Positions 10,956-18,569 of a DNA stretch of 64,000 bases are shown here, one piece after another. The DNA lies in contig NZ_BMTD01000004.1 of assembly GCF_014649495.1 (NCBI RefSeq), positions 460,431-524,430 on the forward strand, given 5' to 3'. This DNA is from Streptomyces filipinensis. Lineage in GTDB: Bacteria > Actinomycetota > Actinomycetes > Streptomycetales > Streptomycetaceae. Every line of letters begins with the position of its first letter. Position 1 is the first letter of the stretch. Under the pieces are notes generated by a model. The model saw only the letters and a program-made list of their open reading frames with translations. It had not been told where the DNA came from and made no database searches. Position numbers and translations under genes: made by a program.

Positions 10956-12257
10956 ATGGCCGACGCCGCGTCGCGGCTGAGGAGTCTTGCCGAGCAGGTA
11001 CTGGGAGTCCCGCTCCCGGTCCGACTGCGTGCCTGGGACGGATCGCAGGCCGGGCCGCCGGACGCACCGGTGCTCGTGGTGCGTAACCGCCGCGCCCTGC
11101 GCCGCATGCTGTTCAAGCCGGGCGAGCTGGGCCTCGCCCGCGCCTGGGTCTCCGGCGACCTGGAGATCGAGGGGGACCTGTACACCGCGCTGGACGCCAT
11201 GGCGGGTCTGGTGTGGGAGCGCGGGGAGGACGCCCGCGGCCCCGTCGAGGCCCTGCGCGACCCCGCCGTACGGGCCGCCGTCCGTGAGCTGCTCAGGCTG
11301 GCGGGGCCGCCGATCCCGCCGTCCCCGCCGCGCGAGGAGGTCCGCAGACCCCGCCGGAAACTGCACACCCGGCGCACCGACCGGCGGGCCATCAGCCACC
11401 ACTACGACGTCGGCAACGACTTCTACGAGATCGTCCTCGGGCCGTCGATGGTCTACTCGTGCGCCTACTGGGGGGCCGTGGAAAGCGACGCCGCCCTGGA
11501 GACCGCCCAGCGCGACAAGCTCGAACTCGTCAGCGCCAAACTCGGTCTGTCACCCGGCCGGCGGCTGCTGGACGTCGGCTGCGGCTGGGGCTCGATGGCC
11601 ATCCACGCGGCCCGCGAGCACGGTGCCGGCGTCCTCGGGGTCACCCTGTCCCAGGAGCAGGCGGCGTACGCCCGCAAGCGCGTCGCCGACGAGGGGCTGA
11701 CCGACCGGGTCGAGATCCGGGTCCAGGACTACCGGGACGTCACGGACGGCCCCTTCGACGCGATCTCCTCCATCGGGATGGCCGAGCACGTCGGCGCCGA
11801 ACGCTATCTGGAGTACACGCAGCAGCTGTACGGCCTGCTGAAGCCCGGCGGGCGGCTGCTCAACCACCAGATCGCCCGCCGCCCGCAGTACGACGAATCG
11901 GCGTACGAGGTGGACGAGTTCATCGACGCGTACGTCTTCCCCGACGGGGAACTCGCCCCCGTCGGCACCACCGTCACCCAGCTGGAGCGTGCCGGGTTCG
12001 AGGTGCGGGACGTGGAGTCCCTGCGCGAGCACTACGCCCGCACCCTGCGCCACTGGGTCGCCAACCTGGAGGCGGACTGGGACCGCGCCGTCCGTCTCAC
12101 CAGCCCCGGCCGCGCCCGCGTCTGGCTGCTGTACATGGCCGCCTGCGCACTCGCCTTCGAACGCAACCGGATCGGCGTCAACCAGGTGCTGGCGATCCGC
12201 ACTCCGCAGTCCGGTGCCTCCGGCCTGCCGCTGCGCCCGCGCACCTGGCACGGCTGA
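10956..12257 (+). CDS. cfa: Cyclopropane-fatty-acyl-phospholipid synthase family methyltransferase
   Basis: 433-aa S-adenosylmethionine-dependent enzyme of the CFA/mycolic-acid cyclopropane synthase family, acting on unsaturated acyl chains of membrane phospholipids. The SAM motif LLDVGCGWGSMAIHAA and the family block HHYDVGNDFYEIVLGPSMVYSCAYW are intact; the late block FERNRIGVNQVLA is also present. ATG 10956 has GGAGG nine bases upstream. A strong convergent terminator follows. Confidence 0.9.
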   Translation: MADAASRLRSLAEQVLGVPLPVRLRAWDGSQAGPPDAPVLVVRNRRALRRMLFKPGELGLARAWVSGDLEIEGDLYTALDAMAGLVWERGEDARGPVEALRDPAVRAAVRELLRLAGPPIPPSPPREEVRRPRRKLHTRRTDRRAISHHYDVGNDFYEIVLGPSMVYSCAYWGAVESDAALETAQRDKLELVSAKLGLSPGRRLLDVGCGWGSMAIHAAREHGAGVLGVTLSQEQAAYARKRVADEGLTDRVEIRVQDYRDVTDGPFDAISSIGMAEHVGAERYLEYTQQLYGLLKPGGRLLNHQIARRPQYDESAYEVDEFIDAYVFPDGELAPVGTTVTQLERAGFEVRDVESLREHYARTLRHWVANLEADWDRAVRLTSPGRARVWLLYMAACALAFERNRIGVNQVLAIRTPQSGASGLPLRPRTWHG

Positions 12258-12309
12258 CCCGGCCGCACGGCTCGGCTCGGGCTGCTGGAACCGCACGACG
12301 GAAACAGGC

Positions 12310-12345
12310 GAGGGCCCCCGCTCCGCGACCGGAGCGGGGGCCCTC
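12310..12345. terminator. Bidirectional terminator between cfa and the ABC operon
   Basis: Perfect 15-bp stem (12310-12324 with 12331-12345) and 6-nt loop between convergent genes. Confidence 0.88.
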
Positions 12346-12357
12346 ACCGTCGTACGG

Positions 12358-14886
12358 CTACTCGGACTTGATCGCCGCCAGCATGTTCAGCCGGGCCGCG
12401 CGCCGGGCCGGCCACAGTGCGGCCAGGACGCCGACCAGGCCCGCCAGCAGCAGGAAGACCGCCATCCGGCCCCAGGGCAGGACCAGTTCGTACGTCGGCA
12501 TCTTCGTGCCGAGCAGCTGACCGGCCGCCCAGCCGAAGAACACGCCGAGGCCGATGCCGAGCACCCCGCCGAACAGGGAGATCACCAGGGACTCCAGACG
12601 GACCATCCGCTTGACCGCCTTGCGGTCCAGGCCGATCGCACGGAGCATGCCGATCTCCTGGGAGCGCTCGAAGACCGACATGGCCAGCGTGTTGATGACC
12701 CCGAGGACCGCGACGATCACCGCCATGCCGAGCAGGCCGTAGAGCATGTTCAGCATCGTCGTGAACATCTTCGCGATGCCGTCGGAGATGTCCTGCTTGT
12801 CCTGGATCTTGATCGCGGGGTTCAGACCGAGGGCCTTGGTCAGCTTGTCCTTGGCCGCGTCGGAGGCGCCGTCCGCCGTCTTGACCATGACCTGCATGTC
12901 GGCGGGAGCCTTCAGGTGCGGGGTGAGGACCTTGTTGTCGATCATGATCCCGTTGATCATGTCGTTGCCCTCGTAGATCCCGGCGACGGTCAGCCGCCGC
13001 GCCTTGCCGTCCTCGAAGTGCGCGGTGAAGTGCGAACCGGACGTCCAGCCGTACTCCTTGGCCCGGTCCTTGTCGACGACGACCTGCGAACCGCCGACCG
13101 TGAACGAGCCCTCGTCCACCTTCAGGTCCGTCAGCTTCCCGATGGACGCGCCGTCGACGCCGGTCAGGAACTCGGTCTCGCCGTCGATGCGGGACTCGCC
13201 GTTGCGCAGCGGGCTGCTCGCGGTGACACCGTCGGCGGCGGCGGCCTTCTTCGCCACCTCCGGGGAGAGCGGGCCGTGGTCGGCCATCGAGACGACGTAG
13301 TCCGCGCGGATCGCCGAGGACGCCATCTTGTCGATGGCCGTCTGCAGGCTGCCCGCCATCACCGTCATGCCGGTGATCAGGGTCAGGCCGATCATCAGCG
13401 CGGAGGCGGTGGCGGCCGTACGGCGCGGGTTGCGCACGGAGTTCTGGCGGGCCAGCTTGCCCGAGACGCCGAAGGCGCGCATGACCGGGGCGGCGGCCGC
13501 GATCAGCGGCCGGGACAGCAGCGGGGTCAGGATGAACACGCCGGTGATCAGTAGGACGGCACCGATGCCCATCGGGCCCTGCGCGGCAGTGGCGTCCATC
13601 GACGTGGCCACGAGGACCACCGCGACACCGGCTGCCGCGCACAGCGCGCCGAGCGTGTTGCGCAGCACCAGCGACTTGGCGGTGGCCTTGGCGTGCACGC
13701 TGCTCATCGCCGCCACCGGCGGGATCTTCGCGGCCCGGCGGCCGGGCAGCCAGGCGGCCAGCATGGTGATGAGGATGCCGACCGCGAGGGCGGCCACCAC
13801 GGTGCCGGGGCTGATCACCAGCGGCCCGTCGGGCACGCTCGCGCCGAAGGAGCCCAGCAGGGTACGCAGGCCCGCGCCGATGCCGATACCGGCGGCCAGA
13901 CCGGTGACACCGGCGACCGCGCCGACCGCGAAGGCCTCGGCGAGCACCGAGCGGGTCACCTGGCGGCGGGAGGCGCCGACCGCGCGCAGCAGGGCCAGTT
14001 CCCGGGTGCGCTGGGCGACCAGCATGGTGAAGGTGTTGGCGATGATGAACGTGCCGACGAACAGCGCGATACCGGCGAACACCAGCAGGGCCTGCTTCAG
14101 CCCGCTCATCGAGTCGGCGATCTGCTTCGCCTGGTCGTCGGCGAGCTGCTTGCCGGTGGTGGTCTCCACCAGGTGGGACGGCAGGGCCTTGTCCAGTGCG
14201 GCCTTCAGCGCGGACTGGCTGGTGCCGGGCGCGGCCTTGACGTCGATCTCGTCGTACGCGCCCTTCTTGCCGAACAGCGCCTGAGCGGTCGGCGTGTCGA
14301 ACAGGGCGAGGCTGCCGCCCGCGGCGACGTTGCCGTCGTCGGTGGTGAAGATGCCGCTGACGGTCGGGGTCAGGACCGGGCCGTCCACGGAGAGGCGCAC
14401 GGTGTCGCCGACCTTGTAGCCGGCGCGCTCGGCGGTCCTGGAGTCGAGCAGCACCTCGCCCCTTCCGTGCGGGGCGTGGCCGCTGACCAGCGGGTAGCGG
14501 GCGTCCTTCGTCCCCCAGTAGTTGCCGCCCGTGGACTGCCAGTCGCCGCCGACCAGCTTGCCGTCCTGGTCGGCGACGGCGGTGAAGCCGCCGACGACAC
14601 CGGTCGCGGAGGCGGCGCCCGGAACCTTGCCGGCCTTGTCCAGCATGGCCCGGGTCAGTTCGGCCGTCCGGCCGACCGTGTCGCCCTTGGAGTCCTGGTA
14701 CGTGGGCCGTACGGCGACGTCGACCTGGTCGAAGCCCTTGGCGGAGCTCTTCTGGTAGGCGTCGGAGATGGTGTTGGTGAAGACGAGTGTCCCGGAGACG
14801 AAGGCCACGCCGAGCATGACGGCGAGCACCGTCATCAGCAGCCGGGCCTTGTGCGCGAGGACGTTGCGCAGGGCGGTGCGGAACAT
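12358..14886 (-). CDS. FtsX/MacB-type ABC transporter permease
   Basis: 842-aa permease with two FtsX-type transmembrane modules and large extracytoplasmic domains: N-terminal helix after RNVLAHKARLLMTVLAVMLG, a middle module starting VFAGIALFVGTFIIANTFTM, and a C-terminal module GLLGMAVIVAVLGVINTLAM. The family block LALLRAVGASRRQV recurs near the end as EIGMLRAIGLDRKAVKRM. The start shares one base with the stop of the ATPase (TGATG), so the pair is translationally coupled. The substrate is unknown; actinobacterial relatives export peptides or lipoproteins or signal envelope stress. Confidence 0.92.
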   Translation of the reverse strand: MFRTALRNVLAHKARLLMTVLAVMLGVAFVSGTLVFTNTISDAYQKSSAKGFDQVDVAVRPTYQDSKGDTVGRTAELTRAMLDKAGKVPGAASATGVVGGFTAVADQDGKLVGGDWQSTGGNYWGTKDARYPLVSGHAPHGRGEVLLDSRTAERAGYKVGDTVRLSVDGPVLTPTVSGIFTTDDGNVAAGGSLALFDTPTAQALFGKKGAYDEIDVKAAPGTSQSALKAALDKALPSHLVETTTGKQLADDQAKQIADSMSGLKQALLVFAGIALFVGTFIIANTFTMLVAQRTRELALLRAVGASRRQVTRSVLAEAFAVGAVAGVTGLAAGIGIGAGLRTLLGSFGASVPDGPLVISPGTVVAALAVGILITMLAAWLPGRRAAKIPPVAAMSSVHAKATAKSLVLRNTLGALCAAAGVAVVLVATSMDATAAQGPMGIGAVLLITGVFILTPLLSRPLIAAAAPVMRAFGVSGKLARQNSVRNPRRTAATASALMIGLTLITGMTVMAGSLQTAIDKMASSAIRADYVVSMADHGPLSPEVAKKAAAADGVTASSPLRNGESRIDGETEFLTGVDGASIGKLTDLKVDEGSFTVGGSQVVVDKDRAKEYGWTSGSHFTAHFEDGKARRLTVAGIYEGNDMINGIMIDNKVLTPHLKAPADMQVMVKTADGASDAAKDKLTKALGLNPAIKIQDKQDISDGIAKMFTTMLNMLYGLLGMAVIVAVLGVINTLAMSVFERSQEIGMLRAIGLDRKAVKRMVRLESLVISLFGGVLGIGLGVFFGWAAGQLLGTKMPTYELVLPWGRMAVFLLLAGLVGVLAALWPARRAARLNMLAAIKSE

Positions 14887-15656
14887 CAGCTGGTACGGCC
14901 CTTCGCGTCGAACTGCTTCATGAGGTCGAGGACGGAGTCGGCCGTGGGCGCGTACATCTCGTCGACGACGCGGCCGTCCGCGAGGAAGACGACGCGGTCG
15001 GCGTAGGCGGCGGCGACCGGGTCGTGGGTCACCATCACGACGGTCTGGCCCAGTTCGCGCACGGAGTTGCGCAGGAAGCCGAGCACCTCGGCGCCGGAGC
15101 GCGAGTCGAGGTTTCCGGTGGGTTCGTCACCGAAGATGATCTCGGGCTTGGAGGCGAGGGCGCGGGCGACGGCCACGCGCTGCTGCTGGCCGCCGGAGAG
15201 CTGCGAGGGCCGGTGGCTGAGCCGTCCGGACAGGCCGACCATCTGGATGACCTGGTCGAGCCACGCCTTGTCGGCCTTCCGGCCCGCGATGTCCATCGGC
15301 AGGGTGATGTTCTCCAGGGCGGTCAGCGTCGGCAGCAGGTTGAAGGCCTGGAAGATGAAGCCGATCTTGTCCCGGCGGAGCTTGGTGAGCTGCTTGTCCT
15401 TCAGGGAGCCCAGTTCGGTGTCACCGATGCGCACGGAGCCGGAGGAGAAGGTGTCGAGGCCGGCCACGCAGTGCATCAGCGTCGACTTGCCCGAGCCGGA
15501 CGGGCCCATGATCGCGGTGAACTCGGCCTGCCGGAAGTCGACGGAGACCCGGTCCAGGGCGACCACCCGGGTCTCACCCTGCCCGTAGATCTTCGACAGC
15601 TCCGTGGCGCGTGCGGCCACGGCGGTGGTCCGGCCGGCGGTGGGTGTGGTGGTCAC
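14886..15656 (-). CDS. ABC transporter ATP-binding protein, MacB/LolD type
   Basis: 256-aa ATPase partner of the FtsX-type permease downstream. Walker A GPSGSGKST, Q-loop FQAFNLLPTL, signature LSGGQQQRVAVARAL, Walker B IIFGDEPTGNLDS and the switch His in MVTHDPVAA are all intact. The GTG start has AGGAG about nine bases upstream. The two genes form one operon ending at the terminator shared with cfa. Confidence 0.94.
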   Translation of the reverse strand: MTTTPTAGRTTAVAARATELSKIYGQGETRVVALDRVSVDFRQAEFTAIMGPSGSGKSTLMHCVAGLDTFSSGSVRIGDTELGSLKDKQLTKLRRDKIGFIFQAFNLLPTLTALENITLPMDIAGRKADKAWLDQVIQMVGLSGRLSHRPSQLSGGQQQRVAVARALASKPEIIFGDEPTGNLDSRSGAEVLGFLRNSVRELGQTVVMVTHDPVAAAYADRVVFLADGRVVDEMYAPTADSVLDLMKQFDAKGRTS

Positions 15657-16067
15657 GGGAAGGTGCTCCTGTCAGGACGGGTGTTCCATGGGGACCACTC
15701 CATCGTCTCGGTGCCAGGGGCGCGTGTAGTCAGTCGCTGTTCCGGTTCCGGGGGGCGACTCGGGTCGGACGGGACGGCCCGGTGTCATACCTGGGGAGGA
15801 CGGCCGACCCTGAGAGGGGGGCGCGGTCGAACCGGTGTCGAACGGTGTCGAGAACGGGTGGGACACCCTCGTTCGGACGGTGAAATTCCGTCATTTCGCG
15901 CACGCGCGTGCCGGCGTCACGGCACGCTGTTGGCAAGTGCGGATGGCTCGTACCGTGGGCTGATGCACCCTCAGACGTCAATAAAATAAGACAACATCGG
16001 TCCGCCCTTCCGCTGTTCGGGGGATGGGTCCCGATAGGCTCGAAGCTCGTAGCGGAGCCCACGGCCT
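15657..16067. other. Intergenic region between the ABC operon and bldA
   Basis: 411 bp with no credible gene. It must hold the divergent promoters of the ABC operon and of bldA. Visible features are a short direct repeat CGGTGTCGAACGGTGTCGA near 15832 and an unusually A/T-rich patch (AATAAAATAAG near 15980). I could not fix a convincing -35/-10 pair for bldA; TAGGCT at 16035-16040 is a possible -10. Confidence 0.5.
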
Positions 16068-16154
16068 GCCCGGATGGTGGAATGCAGACACGGCGAGCTT
16101 AAACCTCGCTGCCCCTTCGCGGGCGTGCCGGTTCAAGTCCGGCTCCGGGCACCA
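16068..16154 (+). tRNA. bldA: tRNA-Leu (UAA anticodon), bldA
   Basis: 87-nt class II tRNA with encoded CCA. The acceptor stem GCCCGGA pairs with TCCGGGC, the discriminator is A, and the anticodon stem GCGAG/CTCGC encloses loop CTTAAAC with anticodon TAA at 16100-16102. A long variable arm (TGCCCCTTCGCGGGCG) and the T-loop GTTCAAGTC are also present. This is the only tRNA reading UUA in Streptomyces. It acts as a developmental and antibiotic-production switch because TTA codons are rare and concentrated in regulators. The LAL regulator at 18570-21107 carries one TTA codon. Confidence 0.97.
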
Positions 16155-16707
16155 CTTCGCCTGCGACGCGGGCGGCGGGTCACCCTCGGGGAGTGCCTCG
16201 CCCGGCCCGCCGGTCGCGGCTCCGAGGGTGACGGCGGTGTGCCGGCCCCGCGGGAGCGGGCGCCGGGTCCGTCCCGGCTGTGTCGCAGTTCAAAGATCTA
16301 GTCAAGCGAATTGACATCCCGGGTGAAGGTCAATGAAGATGATCTTCACTCTTGTGGGTGTATTCGGTCGAACCGGATCCCTGCCTGAAACAAAACGGGG
16401 CTACTCAATGTCTGCACACGCGCTTTCGGGTATCGGGCAGGACCGCTCGGCCTGCGCGACCGGCTTATCCGCCGCGGTGCCGCCCGAGCGGTGAGGCGGA
16501 GAATCCTCTTCCAGCGCAGCGTGATCCTGTTCTGCAGCACCCTTCCTTCTTTCTGACCTCGCCTGTGGCATCGCGTCCCGGCGCGGGTTCCTCTTGCCAT
16601 GCCCTGGCCTTCCGGACAGCCGATCACGCCCGGCGCGCCACTGTCAGGTTTTTTCACTAGGTCATCAGGACCCTTTGCTTCGCGCGGTCCGGAACTGGGA
16701 TTTGTGT
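16155..16707 (+). other. Intergenic region between bldA and the RiPP cluster
   Basis: 553 bp without a credible gene. It contains the promoter/palindrome at 16311-16348. From 16300 the DNA is clearly less GC-rich than its flanks, which could mark the junction of the accessory block. The tRNA 3' end is not repeated elsewhere in the window, so there is no direct sign of tRNA-targeted integration. Confidence 0.5.
16311..16348 (+). promoter_or_regulatory. Candidate promoter overlapped by a perfect inverted repeat
   Basis: TTGACA (16311-16316) lies 18 bp from GAAGAT (16335-16340). A perfect 7-bp inverted repeat TGAAGAT-G-ATCTTCA (16334-16348) covers that -10, as a repressor site would. The nearest downstream gene is the HPr-kinase-like gene at 16708, giving a leader of roughly 360 nt. 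Confidence 0.45.
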
Positions 16708-17547
16708 ATGAACGGCAGGGGGGACATCATCCTGCGCTTTTCCGGGATCGAGGTCGAGGTGGCCTCTTCCGATCCTTCGGAGCTCGCCTTTCTTTTCGGA
16801 CCGCACGTGATACGTGACCCCGGTTCCGCATCCATGGCGTCCGTGCGTGTGGAATTCACCGCTCCGACGCGAAGACAGCCGGACGGGGACACCGCGGGCG
16901 AGAAGGAGTTCCTGGTCCGCCACGGCGACGGCACACCTTTGCTGCGCCGCACCTTCCGGGGCTGGGGCACCATGCCGCCGCCGCTGCCGCCGTTCGCCGT
17001 GCTGGGGGAGCGGTACGCGCTGATGCGGGCGGTCGTCCTCGCGAAGCGCTCGGCCGCTGTCGCCCTGGTGGGCGGCCCCTATGCGGAGACGCTGAGCGTG
17101 GCCGCCGCCCTGGCGCAGCGCTCCTGGCGGTTCGTCTCGGGACAGCTCCTCGTCTTCGACCTGGTCGAGGAGCAGGTGGTGCCCTGCCTGCTGCCGTTGG
17201 AGGCCCGGGGCCGCGCGGCCGCCCGGATGCGCACCGCCGGGCTGCCCGCGGAGAGCCTGCGGTCGGTCCCCTCGGCCCTGGGCGGGGAGATGCTGCTCGT
17301 GCGGCCCGAGTGCCTGGGCGATGTGGTGCCGGTCGACGCGCGGATCGCCCTGCCGTCCCTGGTGCGGCTGTGCGGCACCGCGGACGACGGGGTGCGGATG
17401 GCCCCCGGGGAGTTCGTCCCCCAGGTGTGGCCGGTGGAGGCGGGCGCCGCGTTCTCGGCCGCACCCCACTACCGGCTGGAGCTCTCCTCGGGGAACGGGG
17501 CCGAGGAAGCGGCGGGGCTCATCGACGCAGAACTCACGCGAAAGTAG
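16708..17547 (+). CDS. Degenerate HPr-kinase-like protein (probable pseudokinase)
   Basis: 279 aa. The central segment ALMRAVVLAKRSAAVALVGG, followed by AAALAQRSWRFVSGQLLVFD, lines up with the HprK-like P-loop proteins seen in RiPP clusters. The Walker A loop (normally GPSGAGKST) here reads GGPYAETLS, lacking the Lys. The metal-binding Asp pair after the second strand (normally FLSDD) reads FVSGQ. It therefore probably cannot transfer phosphate and may act as a binding or scaffold protein. ATG 16708 has only a weak Shine-Dalgarno. Eight bases separate it from the VOC gene, suggesting one operon. Confidence 0.6.
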   Translation: MNGRGDIILRFSGIEVEVASSDPSELAFLFGPHVIRDPGSASMASVRVEFTAPTRRQPDGDTAGEKEFLVRHGDGTPLLRRTFRGWGTMPPPLPPFAVLGERYALMRAVVLAKRSAAVALVGGPYAETLSVAAALAQRSWRFVSGQLLVFDLVEEQVVPCLLPLEARGRAAARMRTAGLPAESLRSVPSALGGEMLLVRPECLGDVVPVDARIALPSLVRLCGTADDGVRMAPGEFVPQVWPVEAGAAFSAAPHYRLELSSGNGAEEAAGLIDAELTRK

Positions 17548-17555
17548 GACGACGG

Positions 17556-18278
17556 ATGCCCCGACGCACCGGCTACCGGCCCGGCAGCCCCTGCTGGGTC
17601 GACTGCATCACCCCTGACCTGGACGGGACCCAGCGGTTCTACACGGAGCTCTTCGGCTGGCAGTACACGGCGGAGGGGCCCGGCTACCACCTGGCCCGGC
17701 TCGGTGGGGAGATCATCGGCGGGACGGGCGCGGCGCCGCCCGGCCTGCCGCCCGTCGCCAGCTGGACCGTCTACCTGGCCACCAAGGACATCGACGCGAC
17801 CTCGGGCGAGGTCCGCCGGCTCGGCGGACGGGTCGTCATGGGCCCGGTCGCGGCCGGGGCCGACGGGCGGCTGTGCCTCGCCGTGGATCCGGACGGGGCA
17901 CCGGTCGGCTTCTGGGAGGGGCACCACGACGTGGGTGTGGTGCTCGCCGACGAAGCGGGCACGGTCTGCGACTTCGAGCTGCGCACGCCTTGGCCGGAGC
18001 GGGCCGAGCGGTTCTACGGCGGGCTGTTCGGCTGCTCCGTCCGCGGCGAGGGCACCCGTCTCAGCCTGGAGCTGGGCGGGACGCGTCTGGCCGGGATCAC
18101 CCGCACTCAGCCCGGCGAACAGCCGTACTGGCTGCCCCATTTCGGAGCCACGCCGGACGCGGTCGCCCGGGCCCACGCCCTGGGAGCCACCGCCCAGGTC
18201 CCGGACGGCGACCTCCCCGCCCCGGCCCAACTCCGCGACCCCTGGGGCGCCCACTTCGCCCTCACCCCGACCTTCTGA
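17556..18278 (+). CDS. VOC (glyoxalase/bleomycin-resistance fold) family protein
   Basis: 240-aa protein with two tandem VOC half-modules: CWVDCITPDLDGTQRFYTEL and, in the second half, DFELRTPWPERAERFYGGLF. Each has the beta-alpha-beta-beta-beta pattern. Relatives are metal-dependent lyases or dioxygenases, or bind and sequester antibiotics. Here it could provide self-resistance or tailoring for the adjacent RiPP (inference). It follows the HPr-kinase-like gene by 8 nt and is convergent with the LAL regulator. Confidence 0.8.
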   Translation: MPRRTGYRPGSPCWVDCITPDLDGTQRFYTELFGWQYTAEGPGYHLARLGGEIIGGTGAAPPGLPPVASWTVYLATKDIDATSGEVRRLGGRVVMGPVAAGADGRLCLAVDPDGAPVGFWEGHHDVGVVLADEAGTVCDFELRTPWPERAERFYGGLFGCSVRGEGTRLSLELGGTRLAGITRTQPGEQPYWLPHFGATPDAVARAHALGATAQVPDGDLPAPAQLRDPWGAHFALTPTF

Positions 18279-18355
18279 CCGGGGCCCCGCCCCTCTGACC
18301 GCGGCCCCGGCCCGCCGGCCGGGGTCATGGCGCACCGGCTGGGGGCATGTGCGTC

Positions 18356-18530
18356 GGCTGGGGTGGCGGCGTTCGGGCCGTCGTCGTGGTGCGTGGGCTG
18401 CCGGCAGCGTGCCCCGGTTGTCGTCACGACACCCTTGGCTGCCGGCAGTGTGGCGGTTGCCGTCAGGGCGGGCTTGGCTGCCGGCAGCGTCCCCGGGCGC
18501 CCGTCACGATGGGCTGGCTGCCGGCGGTGT
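18356..18530 (+). repeat. About 40-bp spaced direct repeats carrying CTGCCGGCAG
   Basis: GGCTGCCGGCAGYGT starts at 18396, 18437 and 18476, with a variant GGCTGCCGGCGGTGT at 18516 and a more degenerate copy at 18356. The spacings are 40, 41, 39 and 40 bp. Three copies contain the perfect 10-bp palindrome CTGCCGGCAG. The sequence between units is only loosely conserved (often CGTCACGA). The array lies in the 291-bp gap between the convergent VOC and LAL genes. No cas genes are nearby and there are too few, too degenerate units to call CRISPR. Confidence 0.6.
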
Positions 18531-18569
18531 GTTCCGGGTGCCGTGACTACGGGACGTCGGCGGGCGGCC

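Noticed and set aside
16068..16154. bldA as an integration (att) site for the accessory block
   Set aside because: No integrase and no second copy of the tRNA 3' end anywhere in the window.
16708..17547. Active lasso-peptide-type kinase
   Set aside because: The Walker A Lys and the metal-binding Asp residues are missing, and no lasso cyclase or B protein is present.
18356..18530. CRISPR array
   Set aside because: Units are short and degenerate, spacers share sequence, and no cas genes are present.
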